From positions 2,728,001 through 2,792,000 of the forward strand of contig NZ_JAPEOQ010000001.1 of assembly GCF_026341035.1 (NCBI RefSeq): 64,000 nucleotides of DNA, in the 5' to 3' direction. Within the stretch, counting starts at the first letter, position 1. Each line of letters opens with the position of its first letter. Below, in pieces: positions 63,992 to 64,000 of this stretch. Made by a program: the position numbers and the translations under genes. This DNA is from Streptomyces sp. NBC_01016. GTDB lineage: Bacteria > Actinomycetota > Actinomycetes > Streptomycetales > Streptomycetaceae. The notes under the pieces were generated by a model, which was not told the DNA's origin, ran no database searches, and was given only the letters and a program-made list of their open reading frames with translations.

Positions 63992-64000
63992 GTCGGTCAG

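Larger units (their letters stand above)
60116..64000. mobile_element. Left part of an AICE (pSAM2-like integrative element)
   Basis: From the break in rlmN to the window edge, all genes lie on the minus strand: int at the border, then xis, a RepSA-like replication gene, a zinc protein and small membrane and transfer proteins. This order (att-int-xis-rep-spd...) is that of pSAM2-type actinomycete integrative and conjugative elements. The transfer gene tra and regulators korSA/pra would be outside. The exact left attachment core is not fixed: it should be within or just after ggagaactgaca (60103-60114). Confidence 0.85.

Noticed and set aside
60116..64000. Prophage
   Set aside because: No capsid, terminase or tail genes are present; rep and spd-type genes fit an AICE instead.

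Overview
The window is a piece of a high-GC actinobacterial chromosome, almost certainly Streptomyces. GC is very high, GTG starts and tight operons are common, and terminators are long hairpins mostly without T-runs. From memory, the gene order matches the smc-ffh-rpsP-whiG-rpsB-cdsA core region of S. coelicolor (roughly SCO5572 to SCO5645).

Layout. 1-13.6 kb: the end of rnc, mutM, a CAP-domain secreted protein, acyP, a small coiled-coil protein, smc, the glucose permease gene glcP, a purine permease/LLM oxidoreductase pair, ftsY and a small primase-polymerase-like gene. 14-20.1 kb: nsdA, then the nitrogen operon amtB-glnK-glnD with a GlnR-type box upstream. 20.1-23.8 kb: a four-gene osmoprotectant (ProU/OpuC-type) ABC transporter on the minus strand. 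24.2-25.8 kb: ffh.

25.9-33.9 kb, minus strand: a complete counterpart of the poorly understood E. coli yhf cluster. It holds YhfZ, YhfY, YhfU, YhfT, the phosphotriesterase homolog Php, YhfS, YhfX and YhfW in a rearranged order, with its own regulator, transporter and probable shared promoter/operator motif. This is the most interesting accessory system here: two PLP enzymes, an alkaline-phosphatase-superfamily mutase and an amidohydrolase, apparently acting on one unknown imported amino-sugar- or amino-acid-like substrate.

34-60 kb: an ftsH paralog, a methyltransferase, a leaderless archaeal-type proS, an HEXXH zinc protein, rpsP-khpA-rimM-trmD, rplS, four tandem type I signal peptidases, a Nudix hydrolase, DUF2469, yraN-comM-dprA, the sporulation sigma gene whiG, a TetR regulator, a degenerate M23 protein, rpsB-tsf, pyrH-frr-cdsA, yceI, a threonine-dehydratase-like gene and a DUF6243 gene. 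Several minisatellite-like tandem repeats sit between or inside these genes.

60.1-64 kb: the left end of an actinomycete integrative and conjugative element (AICE, pSAM2-like): int, xis, a rolling-circle rep, then small transfer/spread genes; it runs off the window. It appears to be inserted into the first codons of rlmN. Only the codons for MPKPGELT and the native upstream region remain, followed at once by a strong terminator.
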